Assembly (NCBI RefSeq): GCF_009720775.1
Contig: NZ_WNKW01000002.1
Coordinates: 620,001-684,000 of the forward strand
DNA: 64,000 nucleotides
Source of the DNA: Pseudoduganella danionis
Lineage (GTDB): Bacteria > Pseudomonadota > Gammaproteobacteria > Burkholderiales > Burkholderiaceae_D
Direction of reading: 5' to 3'
Shown piece after piece: positions 26,002-35,847 of this stretch. Each line of letters opens with the position of its first letter. Position 1 is the first letter of the stretch. The notes beneath the pieces are model-generated. The model did no database searches and was not told the DNA's origin. It saw nothing but the letters and a program-made list of their open reading frames with translations. The position numbers and the translations under genes were made by a program.

Positions 26002-27630
26002 ATGAAGCCTATGCCAGCCAGTTCTGCCAGTGCCCATACCGACCTGTTTGCGCGCGCCCATTTGCCGCCCGCAGAACTGTGGCCGGAGTTGTGTTTCGAT
26101 CTGCCCGAGCTGCAGTATCCGCCGCGCCTGAATTGCGTCGTCGAGCTGCTCGATAGTGCGCTAGCACGTGGAGATGGCCAGCGCATAGCTTTGCGCGGCG
26201 AGCATGATAACTGGACTTACGCCCAATTGCACGCGCAGGTGAACCGTATTGCCCATGTCTTGCGTGGCACGCTGGGACTGGAAACGGGCAACCGCGTGCT
26301 GCTGCGCGGGGCAAACACGCCGATGATGGCGGCCTGCATACTGGCCGTGCTGAAGGCCGGCTGCATCGCCGTGCCCACCATGCCGCTGCTGCGTGCCCGC
26401 GAGCTCGCTGTGATCGCGACCAAGGCCGAAGTCAACGCCGTGCTGTGTGCCGACAGCCTGCGGGCCGAAGTGGAAGCGATGGATCTGACCGCAGCGGCAC
26501 GCCAGCACACGGTCTACTTCGGCGGCACCGGTGACGCCATGCTGGAGACGCTAATGGCAGGCCAGCCCGAGGCATTCGCAGCCACCGATACGGCTGCCGA
26601 CGATGTCTGCCTGATCAGCTTCACTTCGGGCACGACCGGCATCCCCAAGGGCACCATGCATTTTCACCGCGACGTGCTGGCCATCTGCGATTGCTTCCCC
26701 CGCTCGGTACTGCGCAGCGAGGCTGACGATATCTTCATCGGTACGCCGCCGCTAGCCTTTACCTTCGGCCTGGGTGGCCTGCTGCTGTTTCCGTTGCGGG
26801 TGGGCGGCAGTGCCGTGCTGCTGGAAAAGCTGACGCCCGAAACCTTGCTGGTGGCGATAGAGAAGTACCGCGCCACCATCTGCTTTACGGCGCCCACTTT
26901 CTACCGCCAGATGGCGCCCCTGTTCGGGCGCTACGATCTGACCAGCCTGAAAAAAAGCGTCTCGGCCGGCGAAGCCCTGCCTATCGCCACGCGCGAAAGC
27001 TGGCTGCAGGCCAGCGGCCTGACCATGATAGACGGTATAGGCGCGACCGAGCTGCTGCACATCTTTATTTCCGCAGCCGGTGATCAAGTCCGTCCCGGCG
27101 CGACCGGCAAACCCGTGCCCGGCTATCAGGCCTGCATCCTCGACCAGCAGGGACAGCCAGTGGGGCCGGGAGTGATAGGCCGGCTGGCCGTAAAAGGTCC
27201 GACCGGCTGCCGTTATCTGGCCGATGCGCGCCAGCGCGACTATGTGCTCAATGGCTGGAACCTGACCGGCGATGCCTACGAGATGGATGCGGACGGCTAT
27301 TTTTACTATCGCTCGCGCACGGACGACATGATTATTTCGGCCGGCTACAACATCGCCGGCCCGGAAGTGGAGGACGTGCTGCTGCGTCATCCTGCCGTGG
27401 CCGAGTGCGGCGTGATCGGCCGCGCCGACGAAGAGCGCGGGCAGATCGTCGAAGCCCATGTGGTGCTGCGCTCCGGCTATGCGGCCGCACCGGAACTGGT
27501 GGCGCAGTTGCAGGAGTTTGTCAAAGCCCAGATCGCACCGTATAAATATCCGCGCGCCATACGCTTCCTGCCCGCGCTGCCGCGTACGGAAACGGGCAAG
27601 CTGCAGCGCTTCAAGCTACGCACAGAATAA
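26002..27630 (+). CDS. abmG: aryl-CoA ligase, 2-aminobenzoate-CoA ligase type
   Basis: 542 residues of the acyl-adenylate-forming family. The AMP-binding core [19 protein letters not shown] lies near residue 207, [41 protein letters not shown] in pieces marks the hinge and C-domain, and the catalytic Lys is in [11 protein letters not shown] near the end. The family member benzoate/2-aminobenzoate-CoA ligase matches best because the following gene is a fused aminobenzoyl-CoA-type monooxygenase/reductase. It would activate the aromatic acid to its CoA thioester in the cytoplasm. Substrate preference among anthranilate, benzoate and salicylate is inferred from context. Confidence 0.8.
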   Translation: MKPMPASSASAHTDLFARAHLPPAELWPELCFDLPELQYPPRLNCVVELLDSALARGDGQRIALRGEHDNWTYAQLHAQVNRIAHVLRGTLGLETGNRVLLRGANTPMMAACILAVLKAGCIAVPTMPLLRARELAVIATKAEVNAVLCADSLRAEVEAMDLTAAARQHTVYFGGTGDAMLETLMAGQPEAFAATDTAADDVCLISFTSGTTGIPKGTMHFHRDVLAICDCFPRSVLRSEADDIFIGTPPLAFTFGLGGLLLFPLRVGGSAVLLEKLTPETLLVAIEKYRATICFTAPTFYRQMAPLFGRYDLTSLKKSVSAGEALPIATRESWLQASGLTMIDGIGATELLHIFISAAGDQVRPGATGKPVPGYQACILDQQGQPVGPGVIGRLAVKGPTGCRYLADARQRDYVLNGWNLTGDAYEMDADGYFYYRSRTDDMIISAGYNIAGPEVEDVLLRHPAVAECGVIGRADEERGQIVEAHVVLRSGYAAAPELVAQLQEFVKAQIAPYKYPRAIRFLPALPRTETGKLQRFKLRTE

Positions 27631-27640
27631 AGAGATTCGT

Positions 27641-30052
27641 ATGAATATTGTATGCATAGGCGGCGGACCAGCCGGCCTGTATTTCGGCCTGCTGATGAAG
27701 AAGCAGAACCCGGCCCACCAGATCACGGTGATAGAGCGCAACCGCCCGTATGACACCTTCGGCTGGGGCGTGGTGTTTTCCGACCAGACGCTGGGTAATC
27801 TCGCGCTGGCCGATGAGGTCAGCGCGCGCGAGATACAGACTTCCTTTAATCACTGGGATGATATCGACACCTATTTCAAGGGCGAGAAAGTCAGCTCGGG
27901 CGGCCACGGTTTTTGCGGCATAGGCCGCAAGCATCTGCTGAACATACTGCAGCAGCGCTGCGAGGAACTGGGCGTTGCGCTGGTGTTCGAGACGGAAGTC
28001 GAAGACGATCAGGTCATTGCGGTCCGTTATCAGGCCGATCTGGTGATTGCTGCCGATGGCCTGAACAGCCGTATCCGCACGCGCTATGCCGCCAGCTACC
28101 AGCCGCAGATCGATGCGCGCCGCTGCCGCTTTGTCTGGCTGGGCACGCGCAAGAAGTTCGAGGCCTTCACGTTTGCCTTCAAACAGACGGAGCATGGCTG
28201 GTTCCAGGCGCACATCTACCAGTACGATGGGGTGACATCCACCTTTATCGTCGAGACGCCCGAAAGCGTATGGCGCGCGGCGGGGCTGGAGCAGATGACG
28301 GCGGAACAGTCGATAGCCTTCTGCGAGCAGTTGTTTGCCGACATACTCGGTGGCCATAGCCTGATGTCGAATGCCGCGCATCTGCGTGGTTCGGCCATGT
28401 GGATGGTGTTCCCCCGCATCGTTTGCCAGCGCTGGGTGCACTGGCAGGAAATCGGGCAGCGGCGCGTGCCGGTGGTGCTGATGGGCGATGCGGCCCACAC
28501 GGCGCATTATTCGATAGGCTCGGGCACCAAGCTGGCGCTGGAAGACGCCATCGAACTGGCGCGCTGCTTTGCCCATGCCGATGATACGGCTAGTGCGCTG
28601 GAGAGCTACCAGCGTGTGCGGGCGGTGGAGGTGATCAAGCTGCAGAGCGCTGCGCGCAATTCGATGGAATGGTTCGAAAACGTGGAGCGCTATACGGCGC
28701 TCGAAGCGCCGCAGTTTGCTTATTCCATGCTGACGCGCAGCCAGCGCCTGTCACATGAAAATCTGCGCTTGCGCGATGCCGCCTATGTGGAGGACTATGA
28801 GCACTGGTTCGCCCAGCGGGCCTATGCGGCAGTGGGTCTGACGGCGCCTGTAATGCGGGGCGCGGGGAATGCGAGCGAAACTGCTGCACCGCCGCCGATG
28901 TTCACCCCACTCAAAGTGCGCGAGCTGGTGCTGAAGAACCGCATCGTCGTCTCGCCGATGGCGCAGTACAGCGCAGTTGACGGCACGGTCGGCGACTACC
29001 ATCTGGCCCACCTCGGTGCGCGCGCGCTGGGCGGCGCTGCCATGGTGTTTGCCGAGATGACCTGTGTGTCGGCCGATGCGCGTATCACGCCGCATTGCCC
29101 CGGCCTGTATGCGCCAGAACATACGCAGGCGTGGCGGCGCATCGTCGATTTCGTGCACCAGCATAGCGATGCCCGCATTGCCATCCAGCTCGGTCACGCC
29201 GGTGCCAAAGGTTCCACCCGTGCCATGTGGGACGGCATAGACCAGCCGCTGGAACGCGATAACTGGCCGCTGGTGTCGGCTTCGCCGCAGCAGTATCTGG
29301 CAGGCGTGTCGCAAGTTGCGCGCGCCATGACGCACGAGGACATGGCGCGCATCAAGCAGGACTTTGTAGGGGCCACGCGGGCGGCTGAACAGGCAGGCTT
29401 TGACTGGGTCGAGCTGCACTGCGCGCACGGCTATCTGCTGTCGTCGTTCATCTCGCCGTTGACTAATCAGCGCGAGGACGAATACGGCGGTTCGCTGGAA
29501 AACCGTTGCCGCTATCCGCTGCAGGTGTTTGCCGCCATGCGTGCAGTGTGGCCGCAGCATAAACCGATGAGCGTGCGCATCTCCGCGCATGACTGGGTGG
29601 ATGGCGGGATTACACCTGACGACGCGGTGCAGATAGCGCGAATGTTCAAGGCGGCCGGCGCCGACATGATTGATTGCTCGTCTGGACAGGTCAGCAAGGC
29701 CGAGCAGCCCGTTTATGGCCGCATGTTCCAGACCCCGTTTGCGGACCGCATCCGTAACGAGGCGGACATAGGCGCCATCGCGGTGGGCTCCATCTTCGAA
29801 GCCGATCACGCCAATGGCATCATCGCCGCAGGCCGTGCCGACCTGTGCGCAGTGGGGCGCCCGCATCTGGCCAATCCTGCATGGACGCTGACGGAAGCGG
29901 CAAAGATAGGCTATAGCGCTGTGCACTGGCCGCGCCAGTACCTGCCGGGCAAGCAGCAGCTCGAGCGCAATCTTGAACGCGAACGGCAACTGGCCGCCAG
30001 CAGCAGCGGGCTATCGCCCCAGCAGCAGGCAGCCCGCCTGCTCGAGGGATGA
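27641..30052 (+). CDS. abmA: fused FAD monooxygenase / old-yellow-enzyme reductase (2-aminobenzoyl-CoA monooxygenase/reductase type)
   Basis: 803 residues from the ATG at 27641, 10 bases after the ligase stop; the frame is open further upstream but the FAD motif begins at residue 6, so that start is wrong. Part 1 (1-400) is a salicylate-hydroxylase-like flavoprotein: [17 protein letters not shown] and [21 protein letters not shown] near 282. Part 2 (420-790) is an old-yellow-enzyme FMN reductase: [41 protein letters not shown]. This fusion is known for 2-aminobenzoyl-CoA monooxygenase/reductase and for annotated salicylyl-CoA 5-hydroxylase/oxidoreductase proteins; it hydroxylates and then reduces the aromatic ring of the CoA ester. 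Confidence 0.88.
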   Translation: MNIVCIGGGPAGLYFGLLMKKQNPAHQITVIERNRPYDTFGWGVVFSDQTLGNLALADEVSAREIQTSFNHWDDIDTYFKGEKVSSGGHGFCGIGRKHLLNILQQRCEELGVALVFETEVEDDQVIAVRYQADLVIAADGLNSRIRTRYAASYQPQIDARRCRFVWLGTRKKFEAFTFAFKQTEHGWFQAHIYQYDGVTSTFIVETPESVWRAAGLEQMTAEQSIAFCEQLFADILGGHSLMSNAAHLRGSAMWMVFPRIVCQRWVHWQEIGQRRVPVVLMGDAAHTAHYSIGSGTKLALEDAIELARCFAHADDTASALESYQRVRAVEVIKLQSAARNSMEWFENVERYTALEAPQFAYSMLTRSQRLSHENLRLRDAAYVEDYEHWFAQRAYAAVGLTAPVMRGAGNASETAAPPPMFTPLKVRELVLKNRIVVSPMAQYSAVDGTVGDYHLAHLGARALGGAAMVFAEMTCVSADARITPHCPGLYAPEHTQAWRRIVDFVHQHSDARIAIQLGHAGAKGSTRAMWDGIDQPLERDNWPLVSASPQQYLAGVSQVARAMTHEDMARIKQDFVGATRAAEQAGFDWVELHCAHGYLLSSFISPLTNQREDEYGGSLENRCRYPLQVFAAMRAVWPQHKPMSVRISAHDWVDGGITPDDAVQIARMFKAAGADMIDCSSGQVSKAEQPVYGRMFQTPFADRIRNEADIGAIAVGSIFEADHANGIIAAGRADLCAVGRPHLANPAWTLTEAAKIGYSAVHWPRQYLPGKQQLERNLERERQLAASSSGLSPQQQAARLLEG

Positions 30053-30059
30053 ATTCAAT

Positions 30060-30593
30060 ATGGAAGCAAAAGAGATGCAAGTACCGTCTGAAAATACGCC
30101 ACAGGATGACGATTCGCCTGTGCTCGATCTGGCTAGCCGCCTGACGCAGGATCATCACCAGTCGCTCAAGCTGTGGCTGCGTATGCTGTCGTGCACCACC
30201 AAGATCGAAAATGAAATCCGCAGCCGTTTGCGCGCCAACTTCGGCATTACTTTGCCGCGCTTCGACCTGATGGCACAACTGGAACGCTACCCGCAAGGAT
30301 TGCGCATGGGCGAGCTGTCCAAGCGCATGATGGTCACGGGCGGGAATATTACCGGCATTACCGATCAGCTGGAGCAGGAGAAGCTGGTGGTGCGGGTGGC
30401 GGATCCGAAAGACGGCCGCGCTTACAGCGTAAAGCTGACAGCGGCCGGCCGCAAGGCCTTTGCCACCATGGCGGCCGTGCATGAGAGCTGGGTGGCAGAA
30501 CTGCTACAGGACATGTCGGCCGGCGATAAAGGACAATTAATCGAGTTACTGTCGCAGATGAAGCAGCACCTGTATGCTGCGGGCGACAAATAA
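30060..30593 (+). CDS. MarR family transcriptional regulator
   Basis: 177 residues from the ATG at 30060, 7 bases after the previous stop with GAGGGA upstream; an ATG at 30075 is an alternative. The winged helix shows as [41 protein letters not shown] in pieces, then [20 protein letters not shown], the wing signature of MarR proteins. It sits inside the aromatic-CoA operon and probably senses the CoA ester or free acid. The likely operator is the palindrome around 25939-25948. Confidence 0.9.
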   Translation: MEAKEMQVPSENTPQDDDSPVLDLASRLTQDHHQSLKLWLRMLSCTTKIENEIRSRLRANFGITLPRFDLMAQLERYPQGLRMGELSKRMMVTGGNITGITDQLEQEKLVVRVADPKDGRAYSVKLTAAGRKAFATMAAVHESWVAELLQDMSAGDKGQLIELLSQMKQHLYAAGDK

Positions 30594-30618
30594 TCCGCCA
30601 CGCGGAAGGATGCACAGT

Positions 30619-31473
30619 ATGCGATATTTACCCGGCAAAGCACAGCAGCTGCCCGGCAACCGTAGCCAGCTTGGCGACTATCAGGCCAGCCATTTTCTGT
30701 TCGAAGTCAGAGGCCGTGTGGCGACGCTGACGCTGAACCGTCCCGAACGCAAGAACCCGCTCACCTTCGATTCGTATGCCGAGCTGCGTGATCTGTTCCG
30801 CGCGCTGGCCTATGCCGACGACATCAAGGCCATCGTTATCACGGGAGCCGGAGAGAATTTCTGTTCCGGTGGCGATGTGCATGACATTATCGGACCACTG
30901 ACGGAACTGGATATGCCCGGTCTGCTGGCCTTTACCCGCATGACGGGCGATCTGGTCAAGGCTATGCGCGCCTGTCCGCAGCCCGTGATTGCGGCAGTGG
31001 ATGGTGTGTGCGCCGGTGCCGGCGCCATCTTGTCGCTGGCCGCTGATCTGCGTTATGGCACGGCGCGCAGCAAGACGGCCTTCCTGTTCACCCGTGTCGG
31101 CCTGGCCGGTTGCGACATGGGGGCGTGTGCCTTGCTGCCGCGCGTGATCGGGCAGGGGCGGGCGGCTGAACTGCTCTACACGGGGCGCTCCATGTCGGGC
31201 ATCGAGGCGGAACGCTGGGGCTATTTCAACAGCCTGCATGAGCCGCAGGACTTGCTGGCTGCGGCGCAGGCCATGGCGCTGGGCTTGGCCGAAGGCCCGA
31301 CCTTTGCGCATGGCATGACCAAGAAAATGCTGCAGCAGGAGTGGAATATGGGCGTGGACGAAGCCATCGAAGCGGAAGCGCAGGCGCAGGCCATCTGCAT
31401 GGCGACCAACGACTTCCACCGCGCCTACCATGCGTTTGTGGCCAAGCAGCGCCCCGCCTTTGAGGGCGATTGA
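30619..31473 (+). CDS. enoyl-CoA hydratase/isomerase family protein
   Basis: 284 residues from the ATG at 30619, chosen for GGAAGGA about 9 bases upstream; ATG 30610 is in frame but inside that site. Crotonase-fold marks: [17 protein letters not shown], the oxyanion stretch [15 protein letters not shown], and [21 protein letters not shown]. In this operon it likely hydrates or opens a reduced ring product after the fused monooxygenase. The first 35 residues before the crotonase fold are not conserved in most relatives. Confidence 0.9.
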   Translation: MRYLPGKAQQLPGNRSQLGDYQASHFLFEVRGRVATLTLNRPERKNPLTFDSYAELRDLFRALAYADDIKAIVITGAGENFCSGGDVHDIIGPLTELDMPGLLAFTRMTGDLVKAMRACPQPVIAAVDGVCAGAGAILSLAADLRYGTARSKTAFLFTRVGLAGCDMGACALLPRVIGQGRAAELLYTGRSMSGIEAERWGYFNSLHEPQDLLAAAQAMALGLAEGPTFAHGMTKKMLQQEWNMGVDEAIEAEAQAQAICMATNDFHRAYHAFVAKQRPAFEGD

Positions 31474-31485
31474 AGCGGAATCACT

Positions 31486-32661
31486 ATGAGCGATAAATCT
31501 TATCTGGACTGGCCATTTTTCGAAGCACAGCATGCGGCCCTGGAGCAGGCGCTGGATAGCTGGGCCAGTCAGCATATCAGCCAGCAGCATGAACCCGATG
31601 TGGACCAGGCCTGTCGCACGCTGGTGCGCCAGCTCGGTGCCGCTGGCTGGCTGGCCCACGCAATTGCCGGCAGCGAGTGTGGCGCGGCGGGTGCGACGAT
31701 CGATACCCGCGCCATCTGCCTGATACGCGAAACGCTAGCGCGCCACAGCGGGCTGGCTGATTTTGCCTTTGCCATGCAGGGGCTGGGCTCCGGTGCCATC
31801 TGCCTGCATGGCAGTGCAGCCCAGAGGGCGGCCTATCTGCCCCGCGTGGCGCGCGGCGAGGCGATTGCCGCATTTGCCTTGTCCGAACCGCAGGCAGGTT
31901 CCGATGTGGCGGCCATGCAGTGCGCTGCTGTGCGCGATGGTGACGAATATGTGCTCGACGGTGAAAAAACCTGGATTTCCAATGGCGGCATCGCTGACTT
32001 TTACGTGGTGTTTGCGCGTACCGGCGAGCAGCCCGGCGCGCGCGGCATCAGTGCCTTCATTGTCGATGCCGGCACGCCCGGCTTTGAGATCGCCGAGCGC
32101 ATCGAAGTGATTGCGCCGCATCCGCTGGCGCGCTTGCGATTTAATGGCTGCCGTATTCCGGCCAGCCAGCGCATAGGCGAGGCCGGGCAGGGCTTCAAGG
32201 TGGCGATGGCGACGCTCGATGTGTTCCGCACTTCCGTTGCGGCAGCGGCGCTGGGCTTTGCCCGCCGTGCGCTCGATGAAGCCATGCAGCGTGCGACAGG
32301 GCGACAGATGTTCGGCCAGGTGCTGGCCGACTTCCAGCTGACGCAGGCGAAGCTGGCGCAGATGGCAACCGGCATCGATGCAGCGGCCTTGCTGACCTAT
32401 CGCGCCGCATGGCAGCGCGATCAGGGCCGCATAGTCACGAAAGAGGCAGCCATGGCCAAACTGACGGCGACCGAAACGGCGCAGCAGGTCATCGACGCGG
32501 CCTTGCAGATGTTCGGCGGGCTGGGTGTGGTGAGCGAGCAGCCGGTGGAACGCTTGTATCGCGAAATCCGTGCGCTGCGCATATACGAAGGCGCCACCGA
32601 GGTGCAGCAATTGATCATAGCGCGCGAACTGCTGCGTGCAGCGAAGAACAAGGATATGTGA
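31486..32661 (+). CDS. acyl-CoA dehydrogenase
   Basis: 391 residues, full length. FAD and acyl-CoA binding marks: [38 protein letters not shown], and the catalytic Glu in [19 protein letters not shown] near the C-terminus. It follows the hydratase by 12 bases, and its TGA overlaps the next ATG. Its role is probably oxidation of a CoA-bound intermediate formed by the monooxygenase/reductase pathway. Confidence 0.93.
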   Translation: MSDKSYLDWPFFEAQHAALEQALDSWASQHISQQHEPDVDQACRTLVRQLGAAGWLAHAIAGSECGAAGATIDTRAICLIRETLARHSGLADFAFAMQGLGSGAICLHGSAAQRAAYLPRVARGEAIAAFALSEPQAGSDVAAMQCAAVRDGDEYVLDGEKTWISNGGIADFYVVFARTGEQPGARGISAFIVDAGTPGFEIAERIEVIAPHPLARLRFNGCRIPASQRIGEAGQGFKVAMATLDVFRTSVAAAALGFARRALDEAMQRATGRQMFGQVLADFQLTQAKLAQMATGIDAAALLTYRAAWQRDQGRIVTKEAAMAKLTATETAQQVIDAALQMFGGLGVVSEQPVERLYREIRALRIYEGATEVQQLIIARELLRAAKNKDM

Positions 32662-33053
32662 TGGATTTTCTACAACCGCCGGGATGGGCGCGGCCACGGG
32701 GCTATTCGAACGGGGTGGCGGCGAGCGGGCGTATGGTGTTCGTCAGCGGCATGATAGGCTGGGACGGACAGGGCGTGTTTCATAGCGATGATTTTGCTGC
32801 GCAGGTGCGCCAGGCCTTGCTGAATGTGGTGGCAGTGCTGGCCGAGGCGCAGGCGCGCCCCGAGCATATCGTGCGCATGACCTGGTATGTGCTCGACAAG
32901 CGCGAATATGTGGCGGCCTATAAGGAGATCGGTGCTGCCTATCGCGAAATCATAGGCAAGCATTTTCCGGCCATGACGGCGGTGCAGGTGGCCGGGCTGG
33001 TGGAGGATAGGGCACGAGTGGAGATCGAGGTGACGGCGGTAGTGCCTGCATAG
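32661..33053 (+). CDS. RidA family protein
   Basis: 130 residues from the ATG at 32661, overlapping the previous stop by one base (GTGATG). Family marks: [49 protein letters not shown] in parts, and [26 protein letters not shown] with the Arg and Glu of the active cleft. RidA proteins deaminate reactive enamines or imines. Placing it last in a 2-aminobenzoyl-CoA operon suggests it removes the amino group as ammonia from an enamine or imine intermediate. This is inference from context. Confidence 0.9.
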   Translation: MDFLQPPGWARPRGYSNGVAASGRMVFVSGMIGWDGQGVFHSDDFAAQVRQALLNVVAVLAEAQARPEHIVRMTWYVLDKREYVAAYKEIGAAYREIIGKHFPAMTAVQVAGLVEDRARVEIEVTAVVPA

Positions 33054-33067
33054 AGATTTGTTGCGTT

Positions 33068-33087
33068 AAACGGACGAGCCGTTTTTT
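33068..33087 (+). terminator. rho-independent terminator of the aromatic-CoA operon
   Basis: Stem AAACGG / CCGTTT with loop ACGAG followed by three more T, 15 bases after the RidA stop. Confidence 0.75.
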
Positions 33088-33175
33088 AGTTCAGCGGTAG
33101 TATTTGAGAATAGATGGTGTATTATAAATATGCCAACGTCTAAACTCGCGGCCCCTGGGCCGGCTCGGAGGGAAT

Positions 33176-34045
33176 ATGGAACTAACAAGCTCGTTACCAA
33201 AATTCCGTGAATGCTCAGGCGATAGAAAGTATCGAGATCTCTCGCCAGTTGACTTGCAAACCGAAGATAACCTCAACCTTTGGCGGCATCTGGAAAATTT
33301 AGCGCAGATTTCGGGACGGGAAATTACCAGCCTGCGAGTGCTAGATTTCGGTTGCGGGCGTGGTGAGTTTGTTGGTTATTTGCGAAGTAAGGGCGTACAG
33401 GCGTTCGGTGTCGAGATTGACGAAAAACTAATTGCCTCAGGTGCTATGCTCGAGACGATGTATCCGGACTCGGTACCGTTATTGTCGCTGGTGGGATCTG
33501 ACGGTAAGGTTGGCTTTCCCGACGGATATTTCGATATTATTGTTGCCAATCAAGTCTTCGAACATGTTGCCCAGTTGGATGGCGTGGCTGCCGAATTGTA
33601 TCGTTTGCTCGGCACTCAAGGATGCCTGCTAACGCTATTCCCGGCCCGTTTCAGGCTGATCGAGCCACACTACCATTTGGCATTGGTCCATTGGCTGCCG
33701 AAAGGGGCGCTACAGCAAGCGATGATCCGATTACTGGTTCGGCTTGGTTTTGGCGTACCACCACCGGGCAATATGTCGCGGCAAATGATGGGCCGGGTAA
33801 TTGCGGAATATGCACAATGTGAAACCTTTTACCGATCCAATAAGCAGATAGGCGGGCTTTGTTCAGCCAGAGGAATTGAACTAGATTTCAGATTAATTCC
33901 ACAACAGATGTTAAGCAAGAAGCTGGAACGTCTGTCGGGTCTGAAGCGCTTGGCCTATGTTGGGCTTGCCAAACTTTTGCCGCTTATCGCGCTGCGGAAT
34001 AACTTTAAAACCTGTGCCGCCGTAGGTCGCAAGCACAGGCTTTGA
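33176..34045 (+). CDS. SAM-dependent methyltransferase
   Basis: 289 residues with AGGGA 2-4 bases upstream of the ATG. Motif I is VLDFGCGRGEFVGYL at about residues 56-70, with an acidic strand end at FGVEIDEK, and later ANQVFEHVAQLDGVAAELYRL. This is a class I methyltransferase of the Methyltransf_11 type found in polysaccharide clusters. The base composition is poorer in G and C than the catabolic operon before it, marking the entry into the polysaccharide region. Its substrate is unknown; a sugar or lipid-linked sugar is likely. Confidence 0.85.
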   Translation: MELTSSLPKFRECSGDRKYRDLSPVDLQTEDNLNLWRHLENLAQISGREITSLRVLDFGCGRGEFVGYLRSKGVQAFGVEIDEKLIASGAMLETMYPDSVPLLSLVGSDGKVGFPDGYFDIIVANQVFEHVAQLDGVAAELYRLLGTQGCLLTLFPARFRLIEPHYHLALVHWLPKGALQQAMIRLLVRLGFGVPPPGNMSRQMMGRVIAEYAQCETFYRSNKQIGGLCSARGIELDFRLIPQQMLSKKLERLSGLKRLAYVGLAKLLPLIALRNNFKTCAAVGRKHRL

Positions 34046-34121
34046 TCAGTTCCGGATAAGTGATGAGGTGCAAGCGCGCAGGGCCTGTTGCTCGGCGCGC
34101 GTAGCGGAAAACTGCCGACTA

Positions 34122-35639
34122 TTAGCTGCGGTAACGCGAACTGATCTGCAATCGGTCGATGACTTGAATTCCGTCAAGCTGGTTAAATGTGTGCCAAGGA
34201 GTACTCGCAGTATTGTATTCGCTTCCCCATGCTTGCACGATTTCTTCTTCAAACTCGGTTTCGCTGAGTTTGACGATGCGAGTGCAAACGGTTGCGCCGC
34301 CATACACAGTTGAACAGTCCTGCGCTACGCGGTGCAAGTTTCCGTCTTTCGAAATCCACATATTGCCCGCCGGGCGAGATGAGCGAGCGTCGATTTTTAC
34401 TGGGTTTAAGCTGTGTGCTTTCCATGGCCCGGTAAGCTGATCAGCCATATAAATGTGCAGCGTATCGTCCATGCTCGCGCCGCGGTCACCGTGGCTGGCA
34501 AACATCCAGAGCTTGTTCTGATAACGAATCAGAGTCGCATCAGCTAGCGACTGATCGCTGATCAGTGGTGCTAATTTTTCCCAATTTAAAGGATCATCGC
34601 CACAACGATAGAGGTAAAGTTGGCGGCTCATGGAGGCATCTGGAATCATATAGGTCTGTTCATTTTCGGTGAACAGGAACGGATAGGAGAGATGCCAAGG
34701 TTCGTCGAGCACTATTTGCGGGGCGGACTTGGGCTGGCCATCAGGTGTAAGCTCCATGGCACTGATGTTGCCTTTGCCGGTAGAAAACGGCAGGGCTTCG
34801 AAAACCAGCCATAGACGGTTCTTAATTTTTACCAGGAAAGGATCAGCCCAGAAATCGCTGGCTGGCGGCGCAATCACATGTGAGAAGCGAGCTTGTGTCG
34901 GACTATCTTCTGTATGCGTAAATATCTCCAGTCGCCACTGATCACGCCAGAGTAGCTTCTTAATAATCGCTCTGAGCAAACGTAAGAATAGATGCGTGGC
35001 TGATCTGGGGGCTTGTGTTGCGCGCGGCTGCGGCAGGCCTGCCGCAGTAGGTAGAGCTTGCCGAGCCAGTGCACCACGTAATAGCGCTGGCACTTTTGCG
35101 GCAATAAGTGTCGTGCTCTTGCAAAGTGAGCGGTGGTCCATGTCCAGCTCGCCGTGGAAAAGCAGCTGTGCGTTATAGCCGTCCGTGCTCCATACTTTGG
35201 CTGCAAGGGTGGCGCCTGGAATGGCAAGCCGGTCACGTGCAGCATCGTTTATGTGCCCGAGTGCCAGTCCCTCATATTCGATATAAAGTATGGCTTGTTT
35301 GCGAAGCAGTGCTTGTTGCTTAGCGCCTGTTGCAGTATAGGCAAGCAAAGTAGTGGCAGTATCTAGCGGGCCGGCAGGCGGCACGGATTCCAGCTTTGCC
35401 GTGAGAGTGGCGGAGTCGGCACGGCCATATAAGGCGCGATCGAGGCAGCGGAAAAGTGAATCGAGCCAGCTATTATGTGGCCGATATTCATCGGCGTCCG
35501 GCGCCGCCGTCTGATCGTGAATCAAGGTCCATTCTGCAGCCAGCGCGTTGATTGCAATGATAAGACCCTGCGGCCATGTCGCAGGATGGGGGAACCCTAT
35601 CAGTTGTAGTAGTTTCGGGCTTCCTGCATTTACATCCAT
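34122..35639 (-). CDS. propeller-domain protein resembling the GINT1 N-terminal domain (paralogue 1)
   Basis: 505 residues from the ATG at 35639, with GGAGAA 8 bases upstream. The C-terminal 280 residues show repeated blade motifs: DFWADPFLVKIKNRLWLVFEALP, EPWHLSYPFLFTENEQTYMIP, LADATLIRYQNKLWMFASHGD, LTGPWKAHSLNPVKID, SRPAGNMW and YGGATVC. This matches a five-bladed furanosidase-like propeller annotated as glucosamine inositolphosphorylceramide transferase N-terminal domain. The N-terminal 200 residues are diverged. A homologous gene lies just upstream, so the two may act together on the polysaccharide. Enzymatic activity is unproven. Confidence 0.75.
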   Translation of the reverse strand: MDVNAGSPKLLQLIGFPHPATWPQGLIIAINALAAEWTLIHDQTAAPDADEYRPHNSWLDSLFRCLDRALYGRADSATLTAKLESVPPAGPLDTATTLLAYTATGAKQQALLRKQAILYIEYEGLALGHINDAARDRLAIPGATLAAKVWSTDGYNAQLLFHGELDMDHRSLCKSTTLIAAKVPALLRGALARQALPTAAGLPQPRATQAPRSATHLFLRLLRAIIKKLLWRDQWRLEIFTHTEDSPTQARFSHVIAPPASDFWADPFLVKIKNRLWLVFEALPFSTGKGNISAMELTPDGQPKSAPQIVLDEPWHLSYPFLFTENEQTYMIPDASMSRQLYLYRCGDDPLNWEKLAPLISDQSLADATLIRYQNKLWMFASHGDRGASMDDTLHIYMADQLTGPWKAHSLNPVKIDARSSRPAGNMWISKDGNLHRVAQDCSTVYGGATVCTRIVKLSETEFEEEIVQAWGSEYNTASTPWHTFNQLDGIQVIDRLQISSRYRS

Positions 35640-35711
35640 CAAGGCTTCTCCAGTTTATCTAACAAGCAGGGCGAATTACGCCGTACGTTAAAGGCAAGCG
35701 CAGAGCGGTGA

Positions 35712-35786
35712 TGGTCCCCCCGACTGGAATCGAACCAGTATCCCACGCTTAGGAGGCATGTGCACTATCCATTGTGCTACGGGGAG
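35712..35786 (-). tRNA. tRNA-Arg (anticodon CCT)
   Basis: 75 bases including the encoded CCA. On the minus strand: acceptor CTCCCCG pairs with CGGGGGG, D stem GCAC/GTGC, anticodon arm CATGC-CTCCTAA-GCGTG giving anticodon CCT for the AGG codon, T arm ACTGG-TTCGATT-CCAGT. All stems close. It lies between two paralogous propeller genes on the same strand. Confidence 0.97.
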
Positions 35787-35847
35787 GCCGCGGGCGTCAT
35801 TATAGCGGACCCATACTCGTGCGCGTAGAGCCCGATGAAAGTTTCCA

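Noticed and set aside
35712..35786. Prophage attachment site at tRNA-Arg
   Set aside because: No integrase, phage gene or repeated tRNA end was found in the window.
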